Under the pieces are notes generated by a model. It did not search any database and was not told the DNA's origin. It saw only the letters and a list, made by a program, of their open reading frames with translations. Positions 24,034 through 33,110 of a stretch of DNA of 64,000 bases are shown piece by piece. This DNA comes from Pseudodesulfovibrio cashew (GTDB lineage: Bacteria > Desulfobacterota > Desulfovibrionia > Desulfovibrionales > Desulfovibrionaceae). Both the position numbers and the translations under genes were made by a program. Position 1 is the first letter of the stretch. The number at the start of each line of letters is the position of its first letter. The stretch is taken from NCBI RefSeq assembly GCF_009762795.1, contig NZ_CP046400.1:597501-661500 (forward strand), read 5' to 3'.

Positions 24034-25758
24034 TTACGCGATGATGTGTAACCCTTGGTCGGCAACCATTGCCTGCCTGCCTACACTTTGCATGTCCTGG
24101 GCCAGAGCCGAGCCGTTTTCACGCATCTGCTGCATGTGCTTGCGCATGGCGACCATTGCCTCCCGCTCGCGGGACAGATTGTGCTCGTTCTGACCGAACC
24201 AGTCGTTATAGCTCTGATTGTTGGCCAGCCCGGTCTGGACATCCAGCTTGTCCACCTTGAGTCCCTGGGACTCCAGGGAATGGCGAATCATGTCGATATT
24301 GTCGGCGATGAGCCTGGCCGCATCGGCGTTCTCGGCCCGAATGGAGGCGGAGACTTCCTTGCCGTTGACCTGAAGCAGGATGTTCAGCTTGCCCAGGTCC
24401 TCGGGGGTCAGCTGCAGGGTGAGCTGCTTGCCGCCGTTGGCCATGTTTTTGATGACTGCATTTTCCACCTGGCGCATGACCTTGGGGGCGGAAATCTTTT
24501 CCATGGTCTTGGAGGCGTTCTTGGAAATCGAGTCGGTCAGTCCGGCCTTGAGCAGGGACTCGGTGTTCTCGGTCTTGCCGCCCAGCTTGTTGGCAGCCGC
24601 CTGCGACGAATCATCCCTCAGCTTGCCGAAAAAGTCGTTCCAGGTGTCGTCGGATTCCGAGGCATCCTGATCGGCCATGTCGGCCTGAGCCTGTTCGGGC
24701 ATGGCCTTCTGCTCGGTCTTGCGGGCGTTATTGGCGGGCAGGGAGTCCTTGCGGTTATCCACGGCATCCTTCAGCTCTTCCTTGGGCTGTTCCCTGGGGG
24801 CGTCCTCGCCCACCCTGGGCTTGAGGTCCACGGCCTCGCCGATATCCTTGGCCGCCGTGGTCTCCTTGCTCTCGTCACCCATGGCCTTGACAAACGCCTT
24901 GCTCACGGAGCGAACCAGGTTGCGGTCCTTCTCATCCATGTCGGCCAATTCCTGGCGGATCAGGGTGAAAGCCTCCTTGATCTCCTTGGGCAGCACGTTC
25001 TGGCCGAGCGCCTCCTTGATCTTGGAGGTGAACTCCTTGGAAAAATTCATTGCCGCGGAAAAGGCTTCCACCTCGTCCTTGGTCAGCATCAGCTGCTTGC
25101 CGTCGGGCATGGCGTCCAGCTTCTTCTGCAGGGCAGCCATGACTTCCTTCTGGTTGCCGTTCTCAAGTTGCTTGATCAGCTTGGCGGACTCGTCGGAGGA
25201 GAAGCCGAACTTGGCGAAAAAGTTTTCGAGCTGGGCCACCTGATCGTCGCTCAGGGAAACCTTGCGCATCTCCTTCATCTTGTGGGCGAGGGTGGAGACG
25301 AACTCACCCCAGGTCATGCCGTCCTCGGAGTTAACCTTGTCCTCGATCTCGGAAATTTCCTCTTCGGAGAAGCCGTACTCCTTGAGATCGTCCCGAACCT
25401 CGTCCAGGTCCTCCTGGGTCATCTTCTCGTCCTTGCCGTGCTGCTCCTTGACCTTGGCGCTTTGCTCAGCGCTCTTGTGGACGGAATTATTGTCCTCGGT
25501 GTGGGTGGCCACGGAGGATGTCGAGGCGGTGGAGGAGGAAGTGCTTGCGGGTTCGGCGATAGTCTCGCTGACAACATCGAGCATCTTCTCGTCGGACGTA
25601 ACCGGAGTGAGAGCCAGTTCGTTCTCGATCCGGGAGGAATGCTGATCAAACAGCTCGGAGAACAGCTGCTGCTGATCCTCCTTCTTGACCGATGAGTAGC
25701 TCACGGTCTTGATCTGCTCGTTCACCTTTTCCGCTGCGATGCCGGGAATATTTTGCAT
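24034..25758 (-). CDS. fliK: Flagellar hook-length control protein
   Basis: 574 aa. The C-terminal Flg_hook domain (about 440-520) has LTLQLTPEDLGKLNILLQVN and LRHSL/ESQGL-like sequence (IRHSLESQGLKVDKL), the part that switches FlhB export specificity. The long N-terminal two-thirds is acidic, Glu/Lys/Ser rich and probably disordered, acting as the molecular ruler. Several EF-hand-like or low-complexity acidic stretches are seen but no other domain. ATG with GGAG 9 bases upstream. First gene of the hook operon, behind a sigma54-like promoter. Confidence 0.9.
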   Translation of the reverse strand: MQNIPGIAAEKVNEQIKTVSYSSVKKEDQQQLFSELFDQHSSRIENELALTPVTSDEKMLDVVSETIAEPASTSSSTASTSSVATHTEDNNSVHKSAEQSAKVKEQHGKDEKMTQEDLDEVRDDLKEYGFSEEEISEIEDKVNSEDGMTWGEFVSTLAHKMKEMRKVSLSDDQVAQLENFFAKFGFSSDESAKLIKQLENGNQKEVMAALQKKLDAMPDGKQLMLTKDEVEAFSAAMNFSKEFTSKIKEALGQNVLPKEIKEAFTLIRQELADMDEKDRNLVRSVSKAFVKAMGDESKETTAAKDIGEAVDLKPRVGEDAPREQPKEELKDAVDNRKDSLPANNARKTEQKAMPEQAQADMADQDASESDDTWNDFFGKLRDDSSQAAANKLGGKTENTESLLKAGLTDSISKNASKTMEKISAPKVMRQVENAVIKNMANGGKQLTLQLTPEDLGKLNILLQVNGKEVSASIRAENADAARLIADNIDMIRHSLESQGLKVDKLDVQTGLANNQSYNDWFGQNEHNLSREREAMVAMRKHMQQMRENGSALAQDMQSVGRQAMVADQGLHIIA

Positions 25759-25784
25759 GGTTCACTCCTTCGTCCTCCTTTTCA

Positions 25785-25801
25785 TCAAAAGGCGTGCCAA
25801 A
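25785..25801 (-). promoter_or_regulatory. Sigma54-type promoter candidate for fliK-flgD-flgE
   Basis: On the minus strand TTGGCACGCCTTTTGAT: a perfect TTGGCACG -24 element and TTTTGA at the -12 position, 10 bases after GG. The last invariant base is A instead of C. Sigma54 control of hook genes is usual in polar flagellates. Confidence 0.6.
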
Positions 25802-25875
25802 GTGAAACAAGCAATATTCCGGCAAGTTAAACAGGAAAGAGGTGGGAAGAAAACGCCACTTCACCCCCCAAAGGG

Positions 25876-27282
25876 CTAGCGGCAGCAGGCAATAAGGGCT
25901 TCAAGATCGGCCATGGCCCTGACCCAGGAAGCGCGAGAATGGTCCCCATTTTCCAGGGCCATCTGCGCAAATCCGGTCAGGGGGCGAATGACCGTCGGGC
26001 TCCCAGACCAGAACGCGCCGTCACGGAGGCTTCCCGTCTTGAGGCCGTGGCTGAACTGGCGACCCATCTCCGGCAGGTGGGCGAGCAGGATGTCGGCGGC
26101 CTGCGGAGCATGTCGGGCCGCATCGGCCCAGGCGCGCGCGGGGCGATCCTCTCCCCAGAGGCCGAAGCGCGAGCCGAAGAACGCCTGCCAGAACCGGGCG
26201 AGCAGACGCTCCTCATCGGGATCGGTCCGGGCCACCCTCTCCAGGTGGTAAAGGCCGTCCCGCCTGCCTGTGACAAACAGGTCCAAGCCCGGCAACCGCA
26301 ACCCGGCCAGCTTGGCGGACGCAGCCCCGGCCACCAACCGCGCGGCCAATGCGGCGATCCTGCGGGGTTCGAAGGCCTCGTGGCAATGCAATTTCGAACG
26401 CGAGCAGTGCCAGCATCCTCTGGCGCATTCCAGGTCAGACCGCAGGACGTAGTGTCCCTCCGGATAGGGACCGGTCTCCCACGGATTGACGTGCCCCATG
26501 GAGAGATTCAGGCACTTGAGCCCGGTCCAGGCGGCCAGGTGCATGGGCCCCGTGTCCGGGGTGATGAACAGGGAGAGGGTCTGGCCCACAGCCCCGAACT
26601 CCTCCAGCCCGAGCTTGCCGCAGAGGTTGAGCACAGGCACCCCGGCCCGCCGCTCGATATCCGCGCCCAGCTCCTTTTCGGCGGGTCCGCCGAAGAGCAC
26701 GGGACGCAATCCCCGGTTCAACAGCTCGCGCAGGAGATCGGCCTGAAACGCCGCGTCCGGGCGCTTGGCCTCCTCACTAGCCCCGACGAACACGCCCACC
26801 TTGGCGTTGTCCGCGGGCATCGTGCGCGGCGGCTGGAACCGGGTGGCGGCCATGTCCGCATGGGGCACTACATCCAGGGCGTTGAGATCGGCCCAGTGGA
26901 AGCGGTTGTAGAGATTGTTGCCCACCAGCGAGGTCCGGTAGAGCTGCCAGTCACCATGCACGAAGCGGGAACCGTCAGGGGCCAGGACCGGGCCTATGAC
27001 GCGGTCGGCCTCCAGTTCGTGCGCCAGGCGGGCCGCCCTGTCCCGGATGGAGAGATTGATCACCAGTTCGTAGCGTTGCCCTCGAAGAACGCCTGCCCCT
27101 GACCAGGGGAAGTAGGTCGCCGCGGGGGAGAGCTTCATGAGCGGTTTGTAGAAGTTCTCCTCTGCCGCCACATAGAGCGGGTGGCCGGGATAGCGCCGGG
27201 CGAGCCAGAGCAGGAGCGGATAGGAGAGGATGAGGTCCCCCATGCGCTGCATCTGAAGAATCAGGATCGGCTTTTTGGACAC
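25876..27282 (-). CDS. Glycosyltransferase family 9 (heptosyltransferase-like)
   Basis: 468 aa, longer than LPS heptosyltransferases (~340) by a C-terminal extension of about 110 aa. N-terminal PILILQMQRMGDLILSYPLL is the GT9 start motif, and TPDTGPMHLAAWTG is the conserved sugar-nucleotide-binding motif near residue 250; GGPAEKELG is also typical. It would transfer a heptose or related sugar from ADP-sugar. A four-Cys segment (CARGCWHCSRSKLHC) follows the GT domain, possibly metal-binding. Placed 3 bases after a CgeB-like glycosyltransferase and just before the hook operon; acceptor may be LPS or flagellin. Confidence 0.85.
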   Translation of the reverse strand: MSKKPILILQMQRMGDLILSYPLLLWLARRYPGHPLYVAAEENFYKPLMKLSPAATYFPWSGAGVLRGQRYELVINLSIRDRAARLAHELEADRVIGPVLAPDGSRFVHGDWQLYRTSLVGNNLYNRFHWADLNALDVVPHADMAATRFQPPRTMPADNAKVGVFVGASEEAKRPDAAFQADLLRELLNRGLRPVLFGGPAEKELGADIERRAGVPVLNLCGKLGLEEFGAVGQTLSLFITPDTGPMHLAAWTGLKCLNLSMGHVNPWETGPYPEGHYVLRSDLECARGCWHCSRSKLHCHEAFEPRRIAALAARLVAGAASAKLAGLRLPGLDLFVTGRRDGLYHLERVARTDPDEERLLARFWQAFFGSRFGLWGEDRPARAWADAARHAPQAADILLAHLPEMGRQFSHGLKTGSLRDGAFWSGSPTVIRPLTGFAQMALENGDHSRASWVRAMADLEALIACCR

Positions 27283-27285
27283 GGC

Positions 27286-28494
27286 TTACTCGAAGGTCCG
27301 GCGCATGGTCTCCACCAGCGCGGCCATGCGGTGGTCGTAGGTGTGCTCGGCCAGGACTCGTTTGCGGGCGGCCTCGGCCACGGCCCGCCGCCGCTCGGGG
27401 TCGTTCAGGTAGAGGTCCACGAGGCCGGGAATCTGGTCAGGATGCTCGTAGTAAACGATCTCCGAACCAGGCTCGAACAACTCCTCCATCTGGCGGCGAT
27501 AATCGGTGAGCAGGAACGCGCCGCAGGTAGGCACGTCGAAGACCCGCTGATTCACCGCGCCCTTCATCTGCTGGCTGGTGCAGTTAAAATTGATCTCGCT
27601 CAGGGGATAGAAATCGGGCAGGTCGTCGTAATATGAGAGTTCGCCATGATAGCGCCACCCCTTGCGGTCCTTGAGCAGTTCTTTCCAGCCCGGATCGCCC
27701 ACGATGAGCGGGTCGAAATCGAGAATGCGCAGGACGCAGTCCAGTCGGTACATGAGCGTGGACTGCCAGGTGAGGAAAGTCTCGAAAGCCTGCTTGCGCT
27801 CGGGGCCCAGCGCTTCGAACTCGTCGCGCAATTCGGGGAAATGGCGGATCAGGAAACGGCCCGAACAAGGCTCATCGGATTCCCCGAAGGCCTTGGCCAC
27901 CATCAGCCCCGCCTCCACCAGCCGTTCCGAGGGGCGTGCCGCGGCGATGCGCTTCACCGTCTTGGTCAGCATGGAGTTGCCCACAAAGGAAATGGGCGCG
28001 CGCCACTCCTCCACCGGTTCGGTGCGGCGAGGCACCAGCCGGGTGGGGTCGGCTCCCAGAGGGAGATGAAAGACATTCCGGAAGCCCATCTCACGCAGGG
28101 AGTCGAGGTTGTCCGCGTCCCAGGAAAAAATGGCCGTGCGCGCGCCGTGCAGGTTGCTGTAGACCCCGAGGATCAGGTGGGGGTTGTCCACGAACCAGGA
28201 GGCCAAGGGCACGTCGAACTTGCGCAACAGCGAGGCCAGGACCCCCTCCCTGTCCACGCCAAGGTGATTGACCGTGAGCACGAAGTCCGGCTTGAACTGG
28301 GTCAGGGTGGAGACCATCCGGGAGACGAACGTATCCATGTCCATCTCCTTGGTGTCCAGATCCATGAGCAGATGCTCGATGCCCAGCCGCTCACAGGCGG
28401 CCTTGAGCTCGCCGATGAGAAAATACTGGCTGGTCAACAGCAGAATGCGGGGCAGCTTGCCCCGAAATTTTGGCCAGGCGGAAGATTCGTGCAT
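27286..28494 (-). CDS. CgeB-like glycosyltransferase
   Basis: 402 aa. N-terminal Rossmann-like half (PRILLLTSQYFLIGELKAAC; DFVLTVNHLGVDREG; DNPHLIL) and C-terminal glycosyl-transferase GT1_2 half with QRVFDVPTCGAFLLTD and ELFEPGSEIVYY, the hallmark of CgeB/DUF3880-type proteins. Commonly found in surface-polysaccharide or flagellin-modification clusters of Desulfovibrio. Good GGGAGGT ribosome site. First gene of the transcription unit leading into the GT9 gene. Confidence 0.82.
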   Translation of the reverse strand: MHESSAWPKFRGKLPRILLLTSQYFLIGELKAACERLGIEHLLMDLDTKEMDMDTFVSRMVSTLTQFKPDFVLTVNHLGVDREGVLASLLRKFDVPLASWFVDNPHLILGVYSNLHGARTAIFSWDADNLDSLREMGFRNVFHLPLGADPTRLVPRRTEPVEEWRAPISFVGNSMLTKTVKRIAAARPSERLVEAGLMVAKAFGESDEPCSGRFLIRHFPELRDEFEALGPERKQAFETFLTWQSTLMYRLDCVLRILDFDPLIVGDPGWKELLKDRKGWRYHGELSYYDDLPDFYPLSEINFNCTSQQMKGAVNQRVFDVPTCGAFLLTDYRRQMEELFEPGSEIVYYEHPDQIPGLVDLYLNDPERRRAVAEAARKRVLAEHTYDHRMAALVETMRRTFE

Positions 28495-28559
28495 TGCACC
28501 TCCCTATCGGCAGGAGCCCTTTTTGTCCATAGGGCTGGCCGAGATATGGCGGACGGAAC

Positions 28560-28590
28560 AAAAAAAGACACCCGCACGGATGCGGGTGTC
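28560..28590 (-). terminator. Intrinsic terminator of the CoADR-rhodanese gene
   Basis: Perfect 10-bp stem GACACCCGCA / TGCGGGTGTC, loop of four, followed on the minus strand by seven T residues. Confidence 0.93.
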
Positions 28591-28617
28591 TCATATATTC
28601 TATAGTAGTGGCTCCGA

Positions 28618-30312
28618 TCAGCGCTGGATGGCGAAGGGCCAGGCCATGATGCCGCCCTCCATGACCTTGACGTTGGTCCAGCCGTTAGCTTCCAGCACCC
28701 GCTGCGCTTCATAGCCGCGCATGGATATCTTGCAGAAGGTGATGATCTCGGCGTCCTTGTCCTGGGGCAGTTCGTCCAGGGCGTTACGCAGCTTGCCCAG
28801 GGGGATGAGCTTTTCGCCCACGCCGAGGCGCATCTCCTCGAACTCCGCCGGGGCGCGCACGTCCAGGATGAACGGCGTTTCGCCGGAATCAACCAGCTTC
28901 TTGACATCGGCGTTGCTGATGCCCGCCATGCGGCCGTCGATCTTGTTGCCGAGGATGTGCGCGGTGGTGATGAAGTGGTCGATGGCCAGGGAGAACGGCG
29001 GCGCGTAGGGAAGGTCGGCCACGCCGATGTCCCAGACCGTGTTGCCGTTCATGACCGCCATGGCCGCTTCCGCAACCTGCCGGTTGACCTCGCCGGGGCC
29101 CACGCACTGGAACCCGAGGATGCGCCCGGTCTTGGCGTCGGCGACCATCTTGGAGACCAGCAGCTTGGCGCCCATGAAACCGGGCTTGTCCATGCTGGCG
29201 TTGGTGGCGGTGACCACCTCGTAGCCTTCGTCGATGGCCCGCTTCTCGGACAGGCCGGTGGAGCCTGCGCTGAGATCGAAGACCTTGCAGATGCCGCTGT
29301 TGATGGTGCCGGGGAACACGGCCTTGTCGCCAAGGATCATGTTGTCGGCCACCACGCGGGCCTCCAGGTTGGCCAGGTCGCCGTAGGGGGCAAAGGCTTT
29401 CTTGCCGGTGATCCGGTTATTGATCTCCACGCAGTCGCCCGCAGCGTAGATGGAGGGATCGGAGGTGCGCATGTGCTCGTCAACCGCAACAGCGCCGGTC
29501 ACGCCGATCTCGAGTCCGGCTTCCTTGGCCAGGGAGACGTTGGGGACCACGCCGATGGAGACCACGGCCACTTCGCACGGGATGATCGTGCCGTCCTTGA
29601 GCTTGACGCCCGTGAGCTTGCCGTTCTCGCCGACGAACTCGGACACGCCGTTCTCGGTGTGCACGGTGACGCCCTTGGAGCCCACGTGACGCTCCACCAG
29701 CTTGGCGATCTCCCAGTCAAGAAAGAGGAGCAGCTGGGGCAGCATCTCGACCACGTCGACCTTCATGCCGGAATCGGCCAGGGCCTCGCAGACCTCGATA
29801 CCGATGAGGCCGCCGCCCACGATGACCGCGTTGTTCACCTGACCGGAGTCGCGCAGCTCGCGGAGCTTGTCCGCGTCCCGCATCTCGGACAGGCCACGCA
29901 CGCCCTCCAGGTCGATGCCCGGAATGGGCGGACGGCGCGGAGTGGCGCCGGTGCACAGCACCAGCTTGTCGTAGGGCAGCGTGCCGGACTCGCCGGTGGC
30001 GCTGTTGGTGAAGGCCACGGTCTTGTTGTCGCGGTCGATGGCCGTGACTTCCGTGTTCACGCGGGCCTTGACGCCCTTGGCCGCAGCAAAAAAGGCCTCG
30101 TCGCGGACCACGCCGGTGGGGGTGGCCAGCAGTGCGCTGCGCTCGTCGAAGTTGCCGCCGATGTAGTAGGGATAGCCGCAGGAGGCCATGGACAGCTCGG
30201 GGGCCTTCTGCAGCAGGGTCACGTCCGCGCTTTCGTCAAGCCGTTTGGCGCGGGCCGCGGCCTTGGGACCGGCGGCGGACCCGCCGACGACGATGATTTT
30301 CTGTTCGCTCAT
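28618..30312 (-). CDS. CoA-disulfide reductase-like FAD oxidoreductase with C-terminal rhodanese domain
   Basis: 564 aa. N-terminal FAD-binding motif VVGGSAAGPKAA, single redox Cys45 in SMASCGYPYYIGG (as in CoA-disulfide reductases and NADH oxidases), NAD(P)H-binding VIVGGGLIGIEVCEAL, FAD motif YAAGDCVEI, then from about residue 470 a rhodanese domain (FILDVRAPAEFEEMR) with active Cys527 in TFCKISMRG. This fusion (CoADR-RHD) reduces CoA disulfides/persulfides and polysulfides, fitting sulfur metabolism. ATG 30312 is chosen for AGGAG 7 bases upstream; the frame is open further up but carries no coding signal. Confidence 0.92.
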   Translation of the reverse strand: MSEQKIIVVGGSAAGPKAAARAKRLDESADVTLLQKAPELSMASCGYPYYIGGNFDERSALLATPTGVVRDEAFFAAAKGVKARVNTEVTAIDRDNKTVAFTNSATGESGTLPYDKLVLCTGATPRRPPIPGIDLEGVRGLSEMRDADKLRELRDSGQVNNAVIVGGGLIGIEVCEALADSGMKVDVVEMLPQLLLFLDWEIAKLVERHVGSKGVTVHTENGVSEFVGENGKLTGVKLKDGTIIPCEVAVVSIGVVPNVSLAKEAGLEIGVTGAVAVDEHMRTSDPSIYAAGDCVEINNRITGKKAFAPYGDLANLEARVVADNMILGDKAVFPGTINSGICKVFDLSAGSTGLSEKRAIDEGYEVVTATNASMDKPGFMGAKLLVSKMVADAKTGRILGFQCVGPGEVNRQVAEAAMAVMNGNTVWDIGVADLPYAPPFSLAIDHFITTAHILGNKIDGRMAGISNADVKKLVDSGETPFILDVRAPAEFEEMRLGVGEKLIPLGKLRNALDELPQDKDAEIITFCKISMRGYEAQRVLEANGWTNVKVMEGGIMAWPFAIQR

Positions 30313-30695
30313 GTGAAATCTCCTATGTTCGATTCGCTGCCTTGCAGCGATTGCAATACATGCCCGGATGGGCATCGGATGAGTCCTTGCCAGGCCGTCT
30401 CCCCAAAGGGACGGCGGACGCGTCTTGCGGAACTCTGCTGCGAATAAGGCCGCATGGCTTTTGTAGCCAGCCATGGCCGATTGTCTCCGCCGGACGCAAC
30501 TAGGGTCTACTCAATCCGCCATGCGATAACATTGATTGAGATCAACGGGTTGATTTTTTTTGCGGTCCTCCACCGCGCCGCGCCATCCGGGCCATTTCTT
30601 TTCAGGATCACGTCTTGTCCTTTGCACGCCAAACGGGTAATTTCCCCCGAACTCGGCACGCGCCCTCCAGAATAGAAACCGCAACGGGAGAGAAC
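30313..30695. other. 383-base divergent intergenic region with FNR-type site
   Basis: Between the CoADR-rhodanese gene (minus) and glmU (plus). Holds an FNR-type palindrome at 30532 and a small dyad CATGGCT-N9-AGCCATG near 30453. No ORF is supported. Confidence 0.5.
30532..30545. promoter_or_regulatory. FNR-type binding site
   Basis: TTGATTGAGATCAA is an exact match to the FNR/CRP-family consensus TTGAT-N4-ATCAA. Spacing to a plausible -10 (TAGACC on the minus strand at 30504-30509, centre at -41.5) suggests it may activate the CoADR-rhodanese gene. The same palindrome class occurs at 42093. Confidence 0.55.
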
Positions 30696-32072
30696 ATGTC
30701 AAACCCATCCGTCACCGCCGTCATCCTCGCCGCCGGCAAGGGCACCCGAATGCACTCGGACAAGCCCAAGGTTCTGCAGACGCTCCTCAACGAGCCCATG
30801 CTCCACTATGTCTACGCCGCCCTTAAGCCGGTCCTGGACACGGCCCTGACCGTGGTGGGACACGGCGCGGAGATGGTCGAAGCGGCCTTCCCCGACAAAA
30901 AAGACGGCTTCGTGGTCCAGGCCGAACAATTGGGCACGGGCCACGCCCTCCAGGTGGCCTGGGACGCGGTCAAGGCCAGCGGCGCCGAGTACTGCATGGT
31001 TATCAACGGCGACACCCCGCTGGTGACGAGCGAGGCGCTCTCCCGGCTGGCGGACGTGGCGGGCTGTTGCGACCTGGCTTTCCTGACGATCACGCCCAAG
31101 GACCCGGCCTCGTTCGGGCGGGTGGTCCGGGACGAAGACCGGAGAATAACCGCCATCGTCGAGGCCAAGGACTACGACATCAACGAACACGGACCTGTCA
31201 CCGGCGAGGTCAACGCAGGTCTGTACCTGCTCAGGGTTGCGACCATCGAGCCGTTGCTCGACGAATTGCGCAACGAGAACGCCAGCGGCGAATACTACGT
31301 CACCGACCTGGTCGGCCTGGCCGTGTCGCGCGGCTTGCGCGTGGACGGCGTGCAGTGCGGCGACGACCTGAGCCTCATGGGCATCAACTCCCCCAGGGAG
31401 CTGGCGGCTGCGGAAAGCGCCCTGCGGCGAGGCATCGTGTACGACCTCCTTGATAAGGGAGTGCTCATCCACAACCCGGAGACCGTGATCATCGGCCCCG
31501 AGGTGAACGTGGAGCCGGGCGCGGAAATTTTCGGTCACTGCGAGATCTACGGGCGATCCACGGTAAAGCGCGGCGCGCGACTGGGCTCGTACACCTACAT
31601 CACCGACGGCGTATTCGAGCCGGGCTGCGACGTCAGGCAGTTCTGCCACATCGAGGGCGCGCACGTGGGCCCCGGCGCCTGGGTGGGCCCCTACGCCAGG
31701 CTCCGTCCCGGCGCGGTGCTCAAGGAAGGAGCCCGGGTGGGCAACTTCGTGGAGATGAAGAAGGCGGTCCTGGGCGAAGGCTCCAAGGCGAGCCACCTGA
31801 CGTATCTGGGCGATACCGAGGTGGGAGCCGGGGCCAATATCGGCGCGGGCACCATCACCTGCAACTACGACGGCAAGAACAAGTTCAAGACCGTTATCGG
31901 CGACGGCGCGTTCATCGGTTCCAACACGGCCCTGGTGGCCCCGGTCACCGTGGGCAGGAACGCCCTGGTCGGAGCGGGCTCCACCATCACCAAGGATGTC
32001 CCCGATGAAGGTGCTGGAATAGCCCGGGGCAAGCAGGTAAACATCAAGAGGCGATTGAAAAAATCAGATTGA
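30696..32072 (+). CDS. glmU: Bifunctional UDP-GlcNAc pyrophosphorylase / glucosamine-1-P acetyltransferase
   Basis: 458 aa, standard length. N-terminal pyrophosphorylase motif LAAGKGTRMHSDKPKVL, QLGTGHA, INGDTPL and EVNAGLY; C-terminal left-handed beta helix from about residue 255 with hexapeptide repeats and the acetyltransferase residues in YLGDTEVGAGANIGAGTITCNYDG. Makes UDP-GlcNAc for peptidoglycan and LPS. ATG 30696 is preceded by GGGAG; longer open frame has no support. Heads the glmU-ZapB-like-zapA unit. Confidence 0.96.
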   Translation: MSNPSVTAVILAAGKGTRMHSDKPKVLQTLLNEPMLHYVYAALKPVLDTALTVVGHGAEMVEAAFPDKKDGFVVQAEQLGTGHALQVAWDAVKASGAEYCMVINGDTPLVTSEALSRLADVAGCCDLAFLTITPKDPASFGRVVRDEDRRITAIVEAKDYDINEHGPVTGEVNAGLYLLRVATIEPLLDELRNENASGEYYVTDLVGLAVSRGLRVDGVQCGDDLSLMGINSPRELAAAESALRRGIVYDLLDKGVLIHNPETVIIGPEVNVEPGAEIFGHCEIYGRSTVKRGARLGSYTYITDGVFEPGCDVRQFCHIEGAHVGPGAWVGPYARLRPGAVLKEGARVGNFVEMKKAVLGEGSKASHLTYLGDTEVGAGANIGAGTITCNYDGKNKFKTVIGDGAFIGSNTALVAPVTVGRNALVGAGSTITKDVPDEGAGIARGKQVNIKRRLKKSD

Positions 32073-32103
32073 TTTTTCATGGAAGCGAGGATAGATAAGA
32101 AGT

Positions 32104-32280
32104 ATGGAAATTGTTGAGAGACTTGAAGAAAAGTTTAACGGCTTATTAAATAAAATCAGTGAGTTGAGGGAAGAAAACCAGCGCTTGAAGGAACAGGTCG
32201 AAACCGAAAGGCAGACACGGCGCGACATCGAATCCCGCATCGATACACTTTTGGAGAAAATCCAAGACGAGCTGGAATAA
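32104..32280 (+). CDS. Small coiled-coil protein, ZapB-like
   Basis: 58 aa (MEIVERLEEKF...). Almost the whole protein is a charged heptad coiled coil with Leu/Ile at a/d positions (EKFNGLLNKISELREENQRL; ESRIDTLLEKIQDELE). Size, composition and position 12 bases before zapA match the ZapB-like cell-division proteins that sit upstream of zapA in deltaproteobacteria. It would bridge ZapA-FtsZ. Easily missed because of its length. Confidence 0.75.
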   Translation: MEIVERLEEKFNGLLNKISELREENQRLKEQVETERQTRRDIESRIDTLLEKIQDELE

Positions 32281-32292
32281 CGGCGATATACG

Positions 32293-32547
32293 ATGCCACG
32301 CTATACCCTGAATCTTTTTGGGCTCGAAATATCCTTCAAGACGGACGCGGAAAACGACCGCATCGAGGCTGCGCAGGAGTACCTGGAAAAGAAGTACGGC
32401 GAACTGACCGTAGCGGCAGGCGACCTGAGCAAGGAGAAGGTACTGACCTTCATGCTCCTGAGCCTGGCCGACGACTACCTGGTCAATCGGTCGCGGCTTG
32501 CGCAGTTGGAAGAGAGGATCGGAGAGATTTTGGAAAAGGCCGAGTAG
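32293..32547 (+). CDS. zapA: Cell division protein ZapA
   Basis: 84 aa. Contains the ZapA features: N-terminal beta region with LNLFGLEISFKTDAE, then helix EAAQEYLEKKYGEL and the coiled-coil tetramerisation helix LTFMLLSLADDYLVNRSRLAQLEERIGEI. Cross-links FtsZ filaments at mid-cell. Directly followed by 6S RNA, the arrangement seen in many proteobacteria. Confidence 0.9.
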   Translation: MPRYTLNLFGLEISFKTDAENDRIEAAQEYLEKKYGELTVAAGDLSKEKVLTFMLLSLADDYLVNRSRLAQLEERIGEILEKAE

Positions 32548-32591
32548 TCCCAAGCCGATGATAGGAACGGACGAAAGGCTGGCAAAGAATT

Positions 32592-32775
32592 TACCCCTGG
32601 GACGTTAGTGATCGCCTGGAGTGTTATTGAGCCAATACTCCCTAAAAGGGCGACGACTCCAGCGTGCTGGTGTGCAGGCCCGGCTTGGCCGGGAAGCCTG
32701 AAGGTGCGCGAGACATGCCCACCTGGACATACCAGGTTCAAAACAAACTGGCGACACGGCCTCCCGGGGACTTTT
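32592..32775 (+). ncRNA. ssrS: 6S RNA
   Basis: Located directly after zapA, the conserved position. The ends pair (CCCTGGGA at 32595-32602 with TCCCGGGG at 32762-32769), giving the closing stem. Inside, the segment TTGAGCCAATACTCC resembles the TGAGCCGATATTT region of the E. coli RNA, and GGCCGGGAAGCCTGAAGGTG and CACCTGGACATACCAGG resemble its 3' half, so a central bubble mimicking an open promoter can form. It binds sigma70-RNA polymerase in stationary phase. End points are approximate. Confidence 0.82.
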
Positions 32776-33110
32776 CCCGACCGGGCGCAAGCCCGGCGGG
32801 ATGATATAATCCACATTCAGCCTTCCATTCTCCTCCCGACACCTGCCCTTTCAGGCCCTTCATGGGCGATGGGCTTTTTCCAATAATCCCGCTGGACTGC
32901 GGCCGCGAGGCCAAATGTTGATCCAGAGGCGTCGCCTTGTGCGGCGCTCCAGACCCCGCCAGGCCCCAGCCGCGCGGCGGTTTAGGCGCAGGTAAAACCC
33001 GCGCTGTCCGGATTGGCGACAACACCGCGGAAGGCTCCGGTCATCCGCCACAGTAAAGGGCGAAAACAGGCCGCCCAAAGCCTGTCAACACTATATATAA
33101 GGAGAACCCC
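32776..33110. other. Leader region between 6S RNA and rny
   Basis: About 335 bases without an ORF. Contains a CCGGGC-GCAA-GCCCGG hairpin (32781-32796), the extended -10 above, and a possible nested hairpin ending in TTTTT near 32848-32880. The long leader could regulate rny, but no known riboswitch is recognisable. Confidence 0.4.
32802..32810 (+). promoter_or_regulatory. Extended -10 promoter candidate for rny
   Basis: TGATATAAT is a perfect TGn-TATAAT extended -10 just downstream of 6S RNA; a -35 element is not needed for this class. Predicted start near 32817 gives a leader of about 290 bases before rny. Confidence 0.5.
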
